Origin: Branchiostoma floridae
Taxonomy: Eukaryota > Chordata > Leptocardii > Amphioxiformes > Branchiostomatidae
Assembly (NCBI RefSeq): GCF_000003815.2
Contig: NC_049993.1
Span: 1,212,448 to 1,260,595 of the forward strand
Reading direction: 5' to 3'
DNA: 48,148 nucleotides
How positions within the stretch are numbered: position 1 is the stretch's first letter; the number at the start of each line of letters is the position of its first letter. A program made the position numbers and the translations under genes. Of the stretch, positions 11,371 through 22,223 are shown one piece after another. The notes below the pieces were generated by a model that was given only the letters and a program-made list of their open reading frames with translations, was not told the DNA's origin and did no database searches.

Positions 11371-11612
11371 GACGTTAAGGTTAAAGTTTTGATTCACCCG
11401 TTTTACAGTATGATTTTATGTTATCTAAGTTAATCTGGTTTTGTACAATATTTATGTTTATGTTCATACAACTTGTACGATGTGCGATTATGTTATTAAA
11501 GTTAATTTGGTTTTGTTGAACTTAATGTTTGACTTATGTTCGGGGTTTGAAAAACACCGCCAGGCGATATGCATTCACCCTGGTTAAATATAGAATAAAG
11601 AAACAAACAAAC
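11371..11612. repeat. AT-rich repeat with duplicated segment and retroelement-like end
   Basis: Two related segments (ATGTTATCTAAGTTAATCTG near 11426 and ATGTTATTAAAGTTAATTTG near 11490) lie about 70 bp apart. The stretch ends with AATATAGAATAAAG and then AAAC repeats, which looks like the 3' end of a retroelement. The family is not identified. Confidence 0.35.
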
Positions 11613-12787
11613 ATCAATCTAACAGCGTATCTCATCACAAGACAGTTGAGTTTTTACCAGTCCAAAAGGCCACATACAGTACCATAAAGGTTACGGGTTA
11701 GGGAATGTGACATTTCTCCACAACGTCACAGTACGGAGGCTACGGAGAATGGAGCTGTTTCTTCTGTAGCATTCCACACAAATGCCGACAATGACACGCG
11801 TTTTGTCCTTTATTTCAGCGTCTCAACAGTTTGTCACTGGAAAGCTACACTAGCAGAGGTACATGGAAGGAGGGGGGGGGGGGGGGTGTATATGATGCGG
11901 CTATGGAAATTCTGGCCACAACTTGTGTCATTGAATTAACGTACGTAAAGGTGGTAGCTCACTGCACTTGGGACACCGATGCGGCACTGTGGGGTTCAAA
12001 AGATTCTCAACGAATTTCTGAGATAAAGAACGAATGTTCTTACGTTTTGGGGATTTTGGTGTCTTCTTAGACATAACTAAAAAATAACACAACAGTGCCA
12101 ACGTGAAGGAACCCCGCAGTGCCGCAACGGTGCCCAAAGTGCAGTGAGATACCTCTTAACTAAGGTTCCAGAGGTTTAGGTTTAGATTTGAACTGGTCAG
12201 GACCTGAACCCATGGCTTATGTGTGCTAGAAATCCTTTATAGGTCACATAAAAAGTGACTTCTACGTGCATGCAATTTTGCATGCTAAATTACATACAGC
12301 CAGTCATGATGACATGCAAAATTATAAACAGTCAATAAAAATCAAACACAAAGGCTCAGTTATACCCCCCCCCCCCATTAAAAAAAGAAATGTCTTTTTT
12401 TCGCAAATTTCACGATGAAAAGTTTTAGAAGGTTTAGAACAAGAAAGAGAATACAAGAGAGAGATATAGTTTTTGGGAACTGAACCAAGGCGTTTTACAT
12501 GTCCCGTTCCGGTCTGGCGTACAGATACGCAGCACTAACTGGATATCTTATTTTATCATCAGTCCCAATATTTGTCAGGTCAATTAGGACCATCGAGAAG
12601 TGGCGAACGAGAGGCTCTCTGTCGGCCCGGAGTTTGTCGCGGTCGCGCGTCATTAGCGAGACACAGTGTGGCCATGCTCGGCCGGACATTTCGTGCCACA
12701 GCATTCCGTCTCGTTGTGACGGGGCAGGCATGGCGGAACGGTGGCAGGAAAGATATGGGAGTGAAAGCCGGCAACCGACGTGATGAT
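11613..12787. other. Mixed sequence; CpG-rich block 12580-12780
   Basis: 12580-12780 is clearly richer in CG dinucleotides than the surroundings and is open in several frames on both strands, up to 94 codons. No frame resembles a known protein. A promoter-associated or first-exon CpG block is possible but unproven. Poly-G (about 11871-11886) and poly-C (about 12365-12376) runs also lie here. Confidence 0.3.
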
Positions 12788-13075
12788 GGACGGAGAGATA
12801 GACACGGAAGCGATACGTGTTAGCGAGGGTGGGGCGTGTAGTTACATATGTGCCGAGTATGAAGTTCCTGTCATGGACGCTATGGACGGAGAGATAGACA
12901 CGGAAGCGATACGTGTTAGGGAGGGTGGGGCGTGTAGTTACATATGTGCCGAGTATGAAGTTCCTGTCATGGACGCTATGGACGGAGAGATAGACACGGA
13001 AGCGATACGGTGTTAGGGAGGGTGGGGCGTGTACTAAACAAGTTACATATGTGCCGAGTATGAGAGTATGAAGTT
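12788..13075. repeat. 96-bp minisatellite, about 3 copies
   Basis: GGACGGAGAGATAGACACGG starts units at 12788, 12884 and 12980. The 96-bp period is a multiple of three, so one frame stays open through two and a half units. That frame shifts in the third unit by an extra G (after GATACGG). Confidence 0.95.
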
Positions 13076-13551
13076 CCTGTCATTTACCACTGAAACATAA
13101 AATTTTGTCTTTAATTAAGTATGGAAATCAAGTACTAATTTACATATTTTGCATACCAATACATTGATCTTCATCTAGGTTATCTTCAGATATAGAATGA
13201 AAAAAATTAATTCCTCTTTTTTTCACTTATCCTGTTTCTAAGCCCGCCTGCAGTTTCAAAGAAAGCTGCTAGGTGACCCAGATACCACTTTATTCCCTAC
13301 CACAAGAAATATTTACTAAGAGACAACAACACTGATCGAAAGTCCCATTATGGAATGCAATGAATTTGTAAACTTTCTCCATTGATCATATTATCTAGCC
13401 ATTAATTCGCATAGTAATTATCTATTAAGGCTATCTACATACCCCAAATCATGACGATTCATGTTTTATTGGTGTTATTCTCGTCCGAGGTTTAAAATGA
13501 AATCGGCACCTGCAGCTCAAATAAGGTACTGAGATAGGAGGCCCAAACTAT

Positions 13552-13787
13552 AATACCCCTGTCAGATTATCCACGATCTTCGGCCGTATCGATGGAAGAT
13601 CGGCCATATTTAAGACCGACAGAGGGTTGCACGTATTGTTCACCTGAAAACCGTCCCTGTCACATAGAAGCCATACTTTGTACCTTGTACAGTTGTTGTG
13701 CAATAAACTTATCAGTATAAGCAAATCTCGGGCGATTGCCGCAGAATCGTCGTCCGATCGATTTTCGCCAAATGTGACAGGGGTATT
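13552..13787. mobile_element. TIR element (236 bp)
   Basis: 13-bp perfect inverted ends, AATACCCCTGTCA (13552-13564) and TGACAGGGGTATT (13775-13787). An internal hairpin around CGATCTTCGG/GGAAGATCGG lies at about 13573-13606. No transposase, so it is probably a MITE. Confidence 0.65.
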
Positions 13788-13861
13788 ACAAAACATAACT
13801 TCTACCCCAAGAGCTATCTACAGCATTTCCAGAACAAATGATACCGGAAGTTACACTACGG

Positions 13862-14003
13862 TATATTAAAAAGCCGCTAGGGGGCCGATTATCAAACTTG
13901 ACCTTAATTTTCCTTACCCCTAACCACCTAACAAACATCATAAGGGCACATTTAAGGATTCTTGAGTTATGCTGTTCTCAAACAAACAAACAAACAAACA
14001 AGC
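13862..14003. mobile_element. MITE family E, right-end fragment
   Basis: Shares GAGTTATGCTGTTC and a CAAACAAACA tail with the right part of the copy at 17864-18475. It also has the CCGCTAGGGGGCC motif, whose complement recurs in the 16888-17500 copy. The left end is missing. Confidence 0.5.
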
Positions 14004-14106
14004 AGAGGGGAGACATATAGGTGGCACTGAAAACATGCATGTTAAAAGAAAACGTCCTGAAACTCGACATCTTTTCTTACTAGCCGACCATCCAACGGTG
14101 TTAACA

Positions 14107-14319
14107 GTACTATAAATGCATTTAAGTTCGCGGGGATTTAATTTCTCGGTAGTGGGGAAAAGGACTTTTCGCAGTGGTTTTAAGTTCGCGGTAACACCAT
14201 AGACTGCAGTCTAATACCATAATAGAAAAATGTTCGCGGTGGATTTAATTTCGCGGTGAAGTGGTCACCGCGAAAACCGCGCACATTAATCCACCGCGGA
14301 CATTTCTGCATTTACAGTA
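14107..14319. mobile_element. MITE family C, copy 1
   Basis: Inverted ends TACTATAAATGCA and TGCATTTACAGTA enclose repeats of the module TTCGCGGTGGATTTAATTTC and its complement. This gives a highly self-complementary CpG-rich element. Further copies are at 23682-23827 and 31824-32030. Confidence 0.8.
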
Positions 14320-15055
14320 GCTAAAAAAATGTATTTCTATGCTTCCTGTCAGTTAGACTATTTTCCAATATCCATTTATTCATTAGTTTGCGGCTGTTCA
14401 GCACTGAGCACTGAGTTCTCAACAGTTCAACACAGAGTCAGGACTGTCCAACTAGCCTGTGGCTATTAGAAAGAGCTATTTCTGCTGGCAGAGACAATAC
14501 AAGTGTTATTTGACATGGTCAAAACAACAATCACGATAGTTCTGTCTGTGCCATGCCAGATGGTCAGTACAGTGGATGTGACTACTTATGCACAGGATAC
14601 TTTAAATGCCCTCTTACCCACTAGAGCCGAGTACCGGAGGGTGTTCAGTAGATCCAACAATCTTTTGTCCCTGTCCTCTCTCCCGACCACGTTCCTACAA
14701 CAGTGTGCTTGGCTGCCCCCACCAGAGCCCCAGCCTGGGTAACCAGCCAAGGACCGCTTCGCCATAGAACCAGCGAGCCTGCATTGTTTGGACGTGGGAA
14801 AGTTTTCTGTAGAATAAACAAATGTATCAAAAGTAGCTTTTTCTTGAGGGCTGTTATTCCTACCTTTGTTGTAGGTGAAACTTTGTACCATGTGGTTGTA
14901 GGTGCATTTGTTGATGTGGAGGACACTTAACGGTATTTGTAACGTTACGGCAGACTTGTGCCTGAGATGGTGGCAGTGAAAGGTTCTAGGAAAAATGTTG
15001 TGTTTTCGGTTATGCGACCGTACCTAACAAAAAACAACTGCCGACATTAACGCTG
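14320..15055. other. No gene seen
   Basis: Open frames up to 101 codons on either strand between 14500 and 14930 have no recognisable motif. Confidence 0.35.
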
Positions 15056-15259
15056 ATTCACCTTTATCCGAGGGTAACCTATATTCGTTGTTTGTGAGAA
15101 AAACGTATTTAGGGATATGATCTCGACGGACGGTGGTTTCAAATCGGAACATTTTGAAACTATTGCAAATTTGAAACCACTGCCAGCAGACGTAACACTC
15201 CTAAATGTGCTGTTTTTAAAGACAACGGATAAAGGTCATCCCCACGGATAAAGGTGAAC
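15056..15259. mobile_element. MITE family B, copy 1
   Basis: Ends ATTCACCTTTATCCG and CGGATAAAGGTGAACT are inverted. The middle carries a long imperfect palindrome (GACGGTGGTTTCAAATCGGA paired with TTTGAAACCACTGCCAGCAG). Other copies are at 18590-18768, 22544-22755 and, truncated, 21366-21512. Confidence 0.85.
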
Positions 15260-16217
15260 TAGAGTTAGCTTTTTTTGTCGGCCTCTTGCAACATCGTGTC
15301 AGATTCTGTATTTACCACATCACTTTGGTCACTTATCTTATCATTTGGATGACTTCAGGGCACTAATGATTTTTCCTCTGTTTCCAAAACGGAAATAATT
15401 TATTACTCGCTATACCATACTCTGTGTGTTTAGTTTTTTTCCAACTTTCCTGACCACTTTGATAGATTTCATAATGAAGACAATTGCTTTGCTTAAGTAT
15501 CATTCGCACGTTTACGTTATCTATTGGGGTCCACAGAGGTTGTCATCAAGTGAGCAATGGAAAGTTTTATTGCCAATTACTGCCCAAGGTATAATTGCAG
15601 GTAACATAAAAGGGGCAAACAGATAGTTCTGTCAACTCTCGTGTAAGAACTGGTTCTAACTTATTAGGTTTTACGTCTTTTTCTGAGACAGTAGAACACG
15701 AAGGATCCCACCTTTTCTGTAATTTTGTGGTTTCTGTGATGTTAAGAGGAGAGTAGTTTTCTTTCTGACCGTAAACACGGACACAAACTCCATCTTGAAA
15801 AAGGTAGGCATAACCGCGCATTCCTTCACATCAAAGAATTTGTCAATATTGTAACTTAAAGAAGATAGAAGACGAGTGTAGTTTTATCGTTGACCGTTCA
15901 CTATACAAAAATGTGAGAAATATCCTCTTTAATTGTTAACGTTTATAAATAAGGTTCCCAAGTTGTCGATACCTAAATAGCACCGTAAAAACTACATTCC
16001 TTATGCAAGTACATAAACCACGTATTTCAATCTCCATTTCGCTTTATATTTGCATCTGTCTTAAGCGAGCAGTTGAACCTGTAACATACTTGTATGCATT
16101 TCACTCTGCAGAAGAGTAAGGTATCACATTCATTCACTTTTTTTATTTACTAATCTTTCAGGGTAGTCCCAGTTTAAAAAAAAAACTGATTTCCAAGGAG
16201 CATTGTACTACTGCATC
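15260..16217. other. No gene seen apart from a dispersed repeat
   Basis: AT-rich sequence. The only feature is the dispersed repeat copy at 15558-15620. Confidence 0.4.
15558..15620. repeat. Dispersed repeat family, copy 3
   Basis: The core AAAGTTTTATTGCCAATTAC followed by TGCCCAAGGTATAATTGCAG is a diverged match to 684-748 and 9064-9120. Confidence 0.55.
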
Positions 16218-16605
16218 TTACATTCATTCCTTTATTCAGCCATTCTTTCATTCCTTTAATAATTTATTCATTATTCCCCCCTTCCTTCCTTCCTCTATTC
16301 TTTACTTCACTCATTTCTTGTTTATTTATCCATTCATTTATTCAATGCTTCATTCATTCAATCATTCCTTCCTTCATTCATTCCTTTAGTCCCTCCTATC
16401 TTTCTTCATTCCTTTATTCCTTCCTATCTTTCTTCCTTCCTTCCTTTATTCATTGATTTATCCCTTCCTACCTTCCTCCCTTCCTCCCTCTCTTCCTTCC
16501 TTCCTTCCTTCCTTCCTTCCTTCCTTCCTTCATTCATTCATTCATTCATTCGTTCATTCATTAATTCCTTTCTTCCTTCCTTCATTCATTTGTTCGTTCG
16601 TTCAG
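16218..16605. repeat. (TTCC)n/(TTCA)n microsatellite
   Basis: About 390 bp of imperfect TTCC, TTCA and TTTA tetranucleotides, with a pure (CCTT)n core near 16494-16530. Confidence 0.95.
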
Positions 16606-16698
16606 TCCTTCAGTGCCAGCCCCCTGCGGGCTACACTGTGTACCATATGTTCCCTTGGCCGTATGAAATCTTGCAGCGGAAGTTTCTGCCCCGTACAG

Positions 16699-16767
16699 AA
16701 CCCCTCCATGGCCAGTCAGTACCCCGGCCTTGACAACCTGACAGCCAGCTATGGTGCCGGGAGTTAA
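16699..16767 (+). CDS. Possible terminal coding exon (22 codons)
   Basis: A good splice acceptor (pyrimidine-rich run, then CCCCGTACAG) is followed by 22 codons with mostly C or G in the third position, ending in TAA at 16765-16767. The predicted peptide begins NPSMASQYPG and ends TASYGAGS. The rise in third-position GC within AT-rich surroundings is the only coding signal. I find no partner exon upstream, where a long microsatellite lies, and I recognise no family. It could equally be chance. Confidence 0.18.
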   Translation, partial: NPSMASQYPGLDNLTASYGAGS

Positions 16768-16887
16768 AACAAATTAGCCCAAGTAACGAATCGCCTGAAC
16801 GGGCGGTCCAAGGACAGGGGCTGCTGGATAGGAAACGGCTTGTCAGCTTAATGGAAAGCATCCTGCTTCCCGTAATTTCGTCTTAAC

Positions 16888-16971
16888 ATCACACTAGAAA
16901 TTGTTACCTTCGCCAAGAAGGTTATGTTTTGGGTAGCGGCCATGATTGTTATGCTTTGGGTAGCGTTTGTA

Positions 16972-17008
<37 letters not shown>

Positions 17009-17031
17009 GCCTGTCTGTATGTCTGTATGTA

Positions 17032-17082
<51 letters not shown>

Positions 17083-17500
17083 ATGTATGTATGTCTGTAT
17101 GTAAGAATGTATGTATGTATGTATGTATGTATGTATGTATGTATGTATGTATGTATGTATGTATGTATGTATGTATGTATGTATGTATGTATGTCTGTAT
17201 GTCTGTATGTATGTATGTTTGTAGAAGACCAGCATAACCCGAGAATGCCTTGATGGATTGTATTGATATTTAGATGTGGGTAGGTCTTGATGAGACCTGG
17301 AAACGATTAGATTTTGGGCCCCCTAGTGGCCTGTTACGGTACTGCAGTCAAACTTCCGGGTTTGATATTTCAAGTTCTGGACATGCTGCGGCTATGATTT
17401 TTGAGTTGTAGACAGATCTTGATACCGAGAGTAAGTGGTATAGGTTTGGGCCCCCTAGCGGCTTGTTTTGGAACTACAGGGTAGGTTTAGTGTCAGACTT
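16888..17500. mobile_element. MITE family E copy expanded by a microsatellite
   Basis: The left end (ATCACACTAGAAATTGTTAC, then CTTCGCCAAGAAGGTTATG) is identical to the start of the copy at 17864-18475. After about 70 bp it runs into a long tetranucleotide repeat. It then continues with family sequence (GGGCCCCCTAGTGGCC near 17316, GGGCCCCCTAGCGGC near 17448). The right terminus is not visible, so the 3' limit is approximate. Confidence 0.6.
16965..17222. repeat. (GTCT)n-(GTAT)n microsatellite
   Basis: About 130 bp of GTCT repeats followed by about 120 bp of GTAT repeats, lying inside the family E element. Long Tyr/Val/Cys frames on both strands are artefacts. Confidence 0.97.
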
Positions 17501-17863
17501 TGATTTTAGATATGCCTTAAGTTTATGGACGTTATCACCAGCAATACACACATAACCTTACTAAGACAAGCTCTGAAACTTTCAATATACATATGTCATG
17601 TCCTGATGCAATTTCTCTGTACATAGGCCAATGCATCTGTACTGCTTTTCTAAAAGGGAATCGTATGGACACAAATAATTCGATATCACGTACCACCATA
17701 TGATACTGTTTACCATGAATTAAACCATTCAGCCTATGACTATGTAGTATAGCGGTTAGTCACTTGTTACATAGAGCCCTTTATCACTGTTACGTATAAA
17801 CAACTGCGTAGATATTAGTTTTGATGTTCTGTACATATATTACTCTCGAATTGATTGATTACC
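17501..17863. other. No gene seen
   Basis: AT-rich spacer between two family E elements. Confidence 0.4.
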
Positions 17864-18475
17864 ATCACACTAGAAATTGTTACCTTCGCCAAGAAGGTTA
17901 TGTTTTGGGTTGTGCTATGGTGAAGTAGCTGTGGAGTGTATGTGTGCAGAACTTCAGAAACTGTTGAAGGATCGTCATGATACTTAACAGGTCGGTACAT
18001 GTAGGTGAAGGGGAGACAAAGCACGATGATTTGTCTCCTATTGGCTTCATACGGTACTGCAGCCGGACGTCAGATTTTGAGATATCGTATTCAGGAAGCG
18101 CTATGGTCGTATATACGCACTCGTGATTTGTTAGTGGTAAATAGTACCTCGGTGGGTGTAAGTTTGAGCCTCCTGGCGTCTCATTTGGAACTGCAGTTGG
18201 CCTGTCTGTTGGAAACTTCCTCAGAAGCAAACGTACACCAATTCATACCAGGCCCAATAGCTATCTGGAACTGAAACGTCATTACAAGAGCATGTTTAGA
18301 ACACGAAGTATGAAAACCCGACGCTTTGTTGCAGTGCCATAGGCAGCCGATAGGGGGCAATGACACCCAAATACGTATCCAGATGTCATCAAAATCAATC
18401 CACAGCTTATTGAGTTATGCTGTTCATAAACAGGCAAACGGCGAAAACACAACTAAACTTCTTTGGCGAAGGTAA
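17864..18475. mobile_element. MITE family E, complete copy (about 600 bp)
   Basis: The left terminus TTACCTTCGCCAAGAA (17880-17895) is inverted relative to TTTGGCGAAGGTAA (ending 18475). Upstream identity with the 16888 copy extends to ATCACACTAGAAATTG, so the real border may be a few bases further out. No transposase frame. Confidence 0.75.
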
Positions 18476-18589
18476 TAATGTTCCCATTTTAATATTACAA
18501 TAAGGAGTTGTCATGTGCTCTTGGGGTTTGGGTCTTATTTGTTTTAAATTACCACCGGTACTGGACTTCTGGCACAACACGTAACGCTA

Positions 18590-18768
18590 CTTCACCTTTA
18601 TCCGTGGGGTAACCTTTATCTGTTGTAAATACAAGTATTCAGGGATATCAAGTCGACAGACGGCTATTTCAGACCGGAATGCTATGAAAATATTGCAACT
18701 AGATATCCCTAATACCTCGTTTGAAAACAAACAACAGATATAGGTTACCATGCGGATATAGGTGAACT
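18590..18768. mobile_element. MITE family B, copy 2
   Basis: Ends CTTCACCTTTATCCGTGGGG and GCGGATATAGGTGAAC are inverted. The internal GGGATATCAAGTCGACAGAC module is shared with the copies at 15056, 21366 and 22544. Confidence 0.85.
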
Positions 18769-18775
18769 ACCATTA

Positions 18776-19130
18776 CACATTTCTCGAATCAGGTACAACA
18801 GATTTTCAGAAACTAATTGTTAAAGACAGATTTGACTATATCTTCAACTGCAAAAACTCCGTCAACGCAAAAATAGACAAATATATATATACATAAAAGA
18901 CTGCTTTGTTAGAAAACTGCTTTGTTAGAAAAAAATGTCCACACTCATGATTAGCCCAACTCGATTGAAACATAATATCATAACTTATGCTAGCCTTTCT
19001 GTTATAGTAATTAGGATGTTGTACTTAAAAGTTTTACTCTATACAAGTATTTTGTGTAATAGTACGTGAACCCTGTACATTTGCGGTGCAATTAAGTTCC
19101 TACATTCTATAAAGCGGATATCTCACTGGA
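18776..19130 (+). pseudogene. LINE 3' tail, family L1a (second copy)
   Basis: Encodes a segment alignable with the minus-strand tail at 9757-9973: FLESGTTDF against FLESSTADF, then F-x-YIF-x-C-x-NS-x-NAKI in both. An in-frame TAA interrupts it near 18892. The 3'UTR that follows (GATTAGCCCAACTCGATTG near 18950) matches the complement of 9520-9780. The 5' end is truncated next to the family B MITE. It is a dead copy. Confidence 0.7.
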
Positions 19131-19225
19131 CGGTGGCAGCAACTTTTGTGTTTTTTCTCAACACGTTCCCCCTGCGGTCACACAAGTACGCAGTATTTTT
19201 GTAACGTTTTTAATACATGAAGATA

Positions 19226-19537
19226 AAGGTGGGGTCACACATGCGTATATATTCAAGTCCACCTGAGGTGCGTATGAAGTTCTTAGTCTCTATCAGGCTC
19301 CACAGGTCGCGGAAAAAAATAGTACAAATTGGACAAATATAGATTCATAACATGCCAGCTGACTAAGCTGACCGAGAAGTATGGTTAGCGACCCAGCTAA
19401 CTCGTCTGACATGTTAACTGTTTACGTTTGACCAATTTCTGTTATTTTTCCAACGACCTGTGGAGCCAGGTGGAGGCAAATACTCCCATGCGCGCCTCAT
19501 ACGGACTTAGATATATACACAGGTGTGAACCCACCTT
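19226..19537. mobile_element. MITE family D, host of a nested insertion
   Basis: Arms of about 55 bp begin AAGGTGGGGTCACACATGCG at 19226 and end in the complement of AAGGTGGGTTCACACCTGTG at 19537. They stay about 80% alike for roughly 50 bp by eye, through AAGTCC and GAGG[T/C]GCG. The family A MITE at 19284-19480 sits between them, so the original element was only about 115 bp. Confidence 0.8.
19284..19480. mobile_element. MITE family A, nested copy
   Basis: TIRs TAGTCTCTATCAGGCTCCAC and TGTGGAGCCAGGTGGAGGCA (with CAGGTCG/CGACCTG inward) match the family at 3169-3332 in sequence and layout, including internal ACAAATTGGACAAATA. Confidence 0.8.
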
Positions 19538-19697
19538 AACGAAAAATGGTTATTTTGCGAGCAGAAGGGCGTCCTTTGGCGTTCCTCGGGCGGCAAGCTG
19601 GCGACTGTACATGTGTGCGGCACGTTTGCGAACGTCATTCGCAACCAGTCGCCAACGTTCCGCTGTCCAGTGTCACAGTGAGACATAGTCGCTTATA

Positions 19698-19939
19698 CCC
19701 CCTTTCCACTAGGACGGCGCTCTCACCGCGCTCTCTCTGCGACCTCAAATTTGACATGTCGCTCAACGAATTCTATAGACAAAAAACGAATCATTTTACA
19801 CCTTGTGTGTTTTGCTATCTTCTCAGTCACACTTTTATGTTTGTATCATATATACCCAGTGTGAAAGCGAAGGTTACACATATATCCTATTCAGGTCGCA
19901 GTGAGAGCGCAGCGCGATCGCCGTCTAGTGGAAAGGTGG
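19698..19939. mobile_element. MITE family F (about 240 bp)
   Basis: The left end CCCCTTTCCACTAGGACGGC is inverted relative to GCCGTCTAGTGGAAAGGTGG at the right. Inner pairing of GCTCTCACCGCGCTCTC against GAGAGCGCAGCGCGATCG is imperfect. AT-rich middle, no coding capacity. Confidence 0.8.
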
Positions 19940-21060
19940 CCTAAAACCAAGACTGCCCGGGAGAAGTAATGAGATTTGTGTCACCTGCGTTGTGTCATAA
20001 TCACAAAGCCAGCCCAGGTCCCTCAGGGCTCGTCTGTATCACATCACAATGGGACATGTCGACATTGACAACTTCTGAAGGCACGATTTATTCTTGAAGA
20101 TCTGTATCAGTGTCTTCCCTGTGGCGGATCATAATCACCCCTCAATGGACATATTTCACCGGTCCGGCACAACAGATGGTAACATAAGCAAGAAGTGTTG
20201 CTACACCAGTCGTCAATACAATCCAAAATACACACCTTGATTTAACTGTTGTATGACGAACATTTCTGTTGTAATAGTGGTTTTATAAACAGCAAGCAAG
20301 CTACAGATGATACCAGTGTTGCAAAAATCTCATGTCCTTCAACTAAAGTACAGTGTAGTCAGGGTTTGATCGTAATCTTAAATGTGCGATAGAATATAGA
20401 CCTTTGCTACAACCGTCCTTCCCCGCGGTGCTTATTGAACAGTCCCGCATTTTAGGCCGCGAAGTCCCCTTGTCGTATATTCTACAAACAAACAATCAAT
20501 CAATCAAACAAACAAACAAACAGGGACTAGTTTGAAAGCGTGTACGGTAAATTATAAGATGGTGGATATCTAATGACGAATAAACTTGGTACTCGCTTAA
20601 AAGTCGGAAGAGCTGAACATTCACTAAAAGTATCAGTTGAAAATCGTTAACTTTGATTTATGTCACTTTGAATCGATGGATTGGCTTCAAACCCATTAAA
20701 GCACAACTTGGTCATATTCCTAGCAAAAAAGGGGAGTTCCGTGGATTCATTCAGTATGGGAGTTTCTTCGTATTCGCTGAAGGTCCATCCTGTGAAAGTT
20801 TAATTCTTACTATATTAATATATTGTACGTGCGTTGCCAAGTTGACGTGCATAAGCGCCGCGCCTCGATCTTCTCCAGTACTGCAGGTTTTGTGACAGTA
20901 CCACTAATTCTAGAGATTATCGGCAGACTACGCATGAATTAATTACAATACCCAGTACAGATAGACAAGGGAAAATAAAGGGAAAAATGCTAAGGAAACT
21001 GAAAACAAACTGATTTTGTGTGTGCAAGGACAGGACAAGTGAATTAAGTGGGTTAGTAGA
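19940..21060. other. No gene seen
   Basis: Unremarkable sequence with a short AATC/AAAC simple repeat near 20487-20523 and an 80-codon unrecognised frame at 20653-20895. Confidence 0.4.
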
Positions 21061-21095
21061 ACATATATTTACATATATACAAGACATGTGGGGGT

Positions 21096-21358
21096 GGCTC
21101 AATGCAGCAGGGTCCTCCCCAGCTCAGTTTTGAACTGGGAGAGAGACCCAGCCTCCGCCACCCCAGGCTCAAGTCCATTCCACTCTCTGATGGTCCGAGG
21201 GAAGAACGAGAGCCTGTAGTAGTTGTTCCTGCTCGCGATGGCCTGCAATGTTTGTGAGTGATTGGTGCGGCGGGAGCATCGAGCCACCGGGACAAGCATG
21301 GTCGTGTGAGGTACATACATGATGTTGTTGATGATTTTGTACAAAATCTGCTCCTTTT
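21096..21358 (-). pseudogene. LINE ORF2 C-terminal fragment
   Basis: The minus-strand frame contains LYKIINNIMYVP, then SFFPRTIREWNGL, then SLSQFKTELG. This matches the region after the reverse-transcriptase domain of many CR1/Jockey-like elements, where the pattern F-x-PR-x-I-x-WN-x-L is conserved. The 5' part is missing and the fragment abuts a truncated family B MITE. Downstream sequence to about 20920 may be its 3'UTR. Confidence 0.75.
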
Positions 21359-21365
21359 AAGATTA

Positions 21366-21512
21366 ATGTATTTAGGGATATCAAGAGGACAGATGATAGT
21401 TTCAAACTGCAATATTTTGAAAATAGTACAATTTGAAACTATCGTCCATCAACTTGATATCCCTGGATACTCTGTTTAGCAACACAATGGATATAGGTTG
21501 CCCCACGATAAT
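21366..21512. mobile_element. MITE family B, left-truncated copy
   Basis: Retains the internal palindrome (AGGGATATCAAGAGGACAGA paired with ATCAACTTGATATCCCTG) and part of the right end (GGATATAGGTTGCCCCACG), but lacks the left TIR. Confidence 0.65.
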
Positions 21513-22223
21513 GTATAATCAAATCAACAAAATGGACTAAGAGGGGAAACTTGATAGCATGATTAATTGGTATACCTCTACAGATATTACTGTATACTCC
21601 ATATGTAGCAAAAAAAATACATTAATACAAAGAGAACTATGATTTAAAATGAGTAGACAATACCCAAACATGTCTTGACTGTAACCATAAAACTACAGTA
21701 CATATGCACCATCTGGTTTGGGAAAGACTTAAAATCTTTCTGTAGTTTAGTGCAAAAGTTAAAGAAATGCACTTGTGGTGTGGTAGCTTGCCTTTAAGTA
21801 AGGAAATGGCAAATCACAGCAGTGATAATAGGGTGTCTAGTGTTGAGTCTATGGATGAGTTGAGGGAAACAAGCTCAGTGGTTTTGATGTCATGATAAAC
21901 CCAGTACCCTTGAATCCTTTATGATTATCCCAAAAGGGTGGTGGAAACATATTGGGTGGGTTATGGAAAAAAAACTACCATTGGACTACCCCTTTGTCTA
22001 CACGTGCTAAGTAACATTTACGTACCATGTTGGAGGTGCCTGTTAAAGGGAAGATGCATAAATAATTACAGAGTACAAACTGAACATGGATCTATGAACA
22101 TTGAGTACATATTCATTAAGAAGTGCTACATATCCAGCTGGTTGAGATACAGTTAGATCAGTGACAGTTGATCATACCAGCACTATCAAAAGAGACTGTT
22201 CTGTCCATCTGTAGCATCCTTGA
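21513..22223. other. No gene seen
   Basis: AT-rich spacer downstream of the COMT-like gene. No exon or repeat recognised. Confidence 0.4.

Noticed and set aside
12268-12285. GCATGCAATTTTGCATGC palindrome as a POU/octamer site
   Set aside because: It is a short 8-bp-arm palindrome of a kind expected by chance in 48 kb, with no supporting context.
16924-17253. Overlapping 102- to 113-codon frames on both strands
   Set aside because: Translations of GTCT/GTAT tetranucleotides (Cys-Leu-Ser-Val or Tyr-Ile-His-Thr runs).
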